From positions 1-6,963 of the forward strand of contig CAYTNY010000101.1 of assembly GCA_964439215.1 (NCBI GenBank): a stretch of 6,963 nt of DNA, written 5' to 3'. Of the stretch, positions 6,743 through 6,963 are shown piece after piece. The translations under genes and the position numbers were made by a program. The notes under the pieces were generated by a model that was not told the origin of the DNA, did no database searches, and worked only from the letters and a program-made list of their open reading frames with translations. The stretch's first letter is position 1, and each line of letters starts with the position of its first letter. This DNA is from CAYTNY01 sp964439215. GTDB taxonomy: Bacteria; Oederibacteriota; PGYV01; CAYTNY01.

Positions 6743-6772
6743 TATGATGAAAAATATATTTAAGTGATTTTA
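6743..6772 (+). pseudogene. degenerate second copy of the 3' end of the 4826-5545 gene
   Basis: This 30-bp segment is 28/30 identical to 5521-5550 and in frame still encodes MMKNIFK followed by TGA (6744-6767), against MMKNMFK in the gene. Nothing upstream (6713-6742) resembles the rest of that gene, and no ribosome binding site precedes it, so it is a remnant and not a small gene. The bases AAGGTTTGG that follow copy 1 directly are found here at 6801-6809, after a 28-bp insertion. Confidence 0.65.
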
Positions 6773-6807
6773 TCCCATTCTCGCAGAGGACAGGAATTGT
6801 AAGGTTT

Positions 6808-6905
6808 GGAAAGGCTTGCCCTCTGGCGGGCAGGGGAGTAGCTTTCCGCGCCGCGCCCGGCAAACCGGGAGGCCGGGCAAAAAATACGCAGATGCCGGGC
6901 GGCAT
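6808..6905. other. GC-rich structured block with competing hairpins
   Basis: This block is far richer in G and C than its surroundings and holds several perfect inverted repeats: GGAAAG/CTTTCC (6808-6813 with 6842-6847) enclosing TGCCC/GGGCA (6817-6821 with 6828-6832); GCCCGGC/GCCGGGC (6855-6861 with 6872-6878); and ATGCC/GGCAT (6892-6896 with 6901-6905). Alternative pairings exist: CCCGG/CCGGG around a CAAA loop (6856-6869), GCCCGGC with a second GCCGGGC at 6894-6900, and a long-range helix 6817-6827 with 6894-6904 (10 of 11 pairs, two of them G-U). No T-run follows any stem on either strand, so it is not a standard terminator. A dispersed palindromic element, a leader RNA for a gene beyond the window, or mRNA end protection all fit. 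The remaining bases to 6963 show nothing I can call. Confidence 0.45.
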
Positions 6906-6963
6906 TATCCATCTACAATAGTGTGCAATGCGGTTGTAAAAAAACTATTTTTCGAAATCTTAA

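Noticed and set aside
6830..6842. GGGGAGTAGC resembles the 5' signature of the yybP-ykoY (Mn2+) riboswitch.
   Set aside because: The other conserved parts I know (the CGTCA segment and the 3' GCAAGACC loop) are not visible, and the flanking pairs do not give the expected two-arm fold. A covariance-model search would decide; at present I treat the match as chance.
6723..6905. A 60-codon open frame on the - strand through the downstream region.
   Set aside because: It runs across the hairpin block and the repeat remnant, has a Pro/Ala-rich low-complexity composition and no ribosome binding site.
6914..6919. TACAAT as a -10 box for a gene beyond the right edge.
   Set aside because: No -35-like hexamer lies at 16-18 bp upstream; that position falls within the GC-rich hairpin.

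Overview
The window looks like a stretch of chromosome from a Gram-negative, probably anaerobic bacterium. All seven supported genes lie on the + strand. Six of the seven products carry an N-terminal export signal or are integral membrane proteins of the inner membrane, and two have clear lipoprotein boxes. The DNA is moderately AT-rich with heavy use of ATA for isoleucine. The central gene set is of the kind first described in Treponema (TatT/TatP/TatQ/TatM), so a spirochaete or a candidate phylum with similar envelope biology is plausible. I cannot assign a phylum from the sequence alone.

Layout. Bases 1-181 are a leader with no supported gene. They hold a repeated TTGCAAT motif (77-95) and a good sigma70-type promoter (127-155). 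Five genes follow in one likely operon: a secreted protein of unknown function (182-985), a TatT-type lipoprotein (982-1872), a DctP-type solute-binding protein (1970-2971), the small DctQ-type membrane subunit (2968-3486) and the large DctM-type permease (3483-4760). Three of the four junctions are 4-bp stop/start overlaps. The exception is a 97-bp gap before the binding protein. A 65-bp AT-rich gap leads to a second pair: a secreted beta-rich protein with a methionine-rich acidic tail (4826-5545) and an RCC1-repeat lipoprotein predicted to be a seven-bladed beta-propeller (5576-6712). The last 251 bases have no supported gene. They contain a degenerate second copy of the 3' end of the 4826-5545 gene (6743-6772) and then an unusually GC-rich block with several competing hairpins (6808-6905).

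How the genes work together. Genes 2-5 form a TPR-protein-associated TRAP transporter (TPAT). The binding protein captures a ligand in the periplasm, the TatT lipoprotein is thought to associate with it, and the Q and M membrane subunits import the ligand using an ion gradient. The binding protein has Trp where classical TRAP binding proteins have the carboxylate-binding Arg, so the ligand may not be a simple organic acid. The first gene is translationally coupled to tatT and is a candidate extra periplasmic partner. The last two genes have no visible mechanistic link to the transporter.

I did not find a clearly new enzyme system. The points most worth following are the extra gene joined to the TPAT operon, the altered ligand pocket, the near-exact repeat flanking the RCC1 gene, and the structured GC-rich tail.
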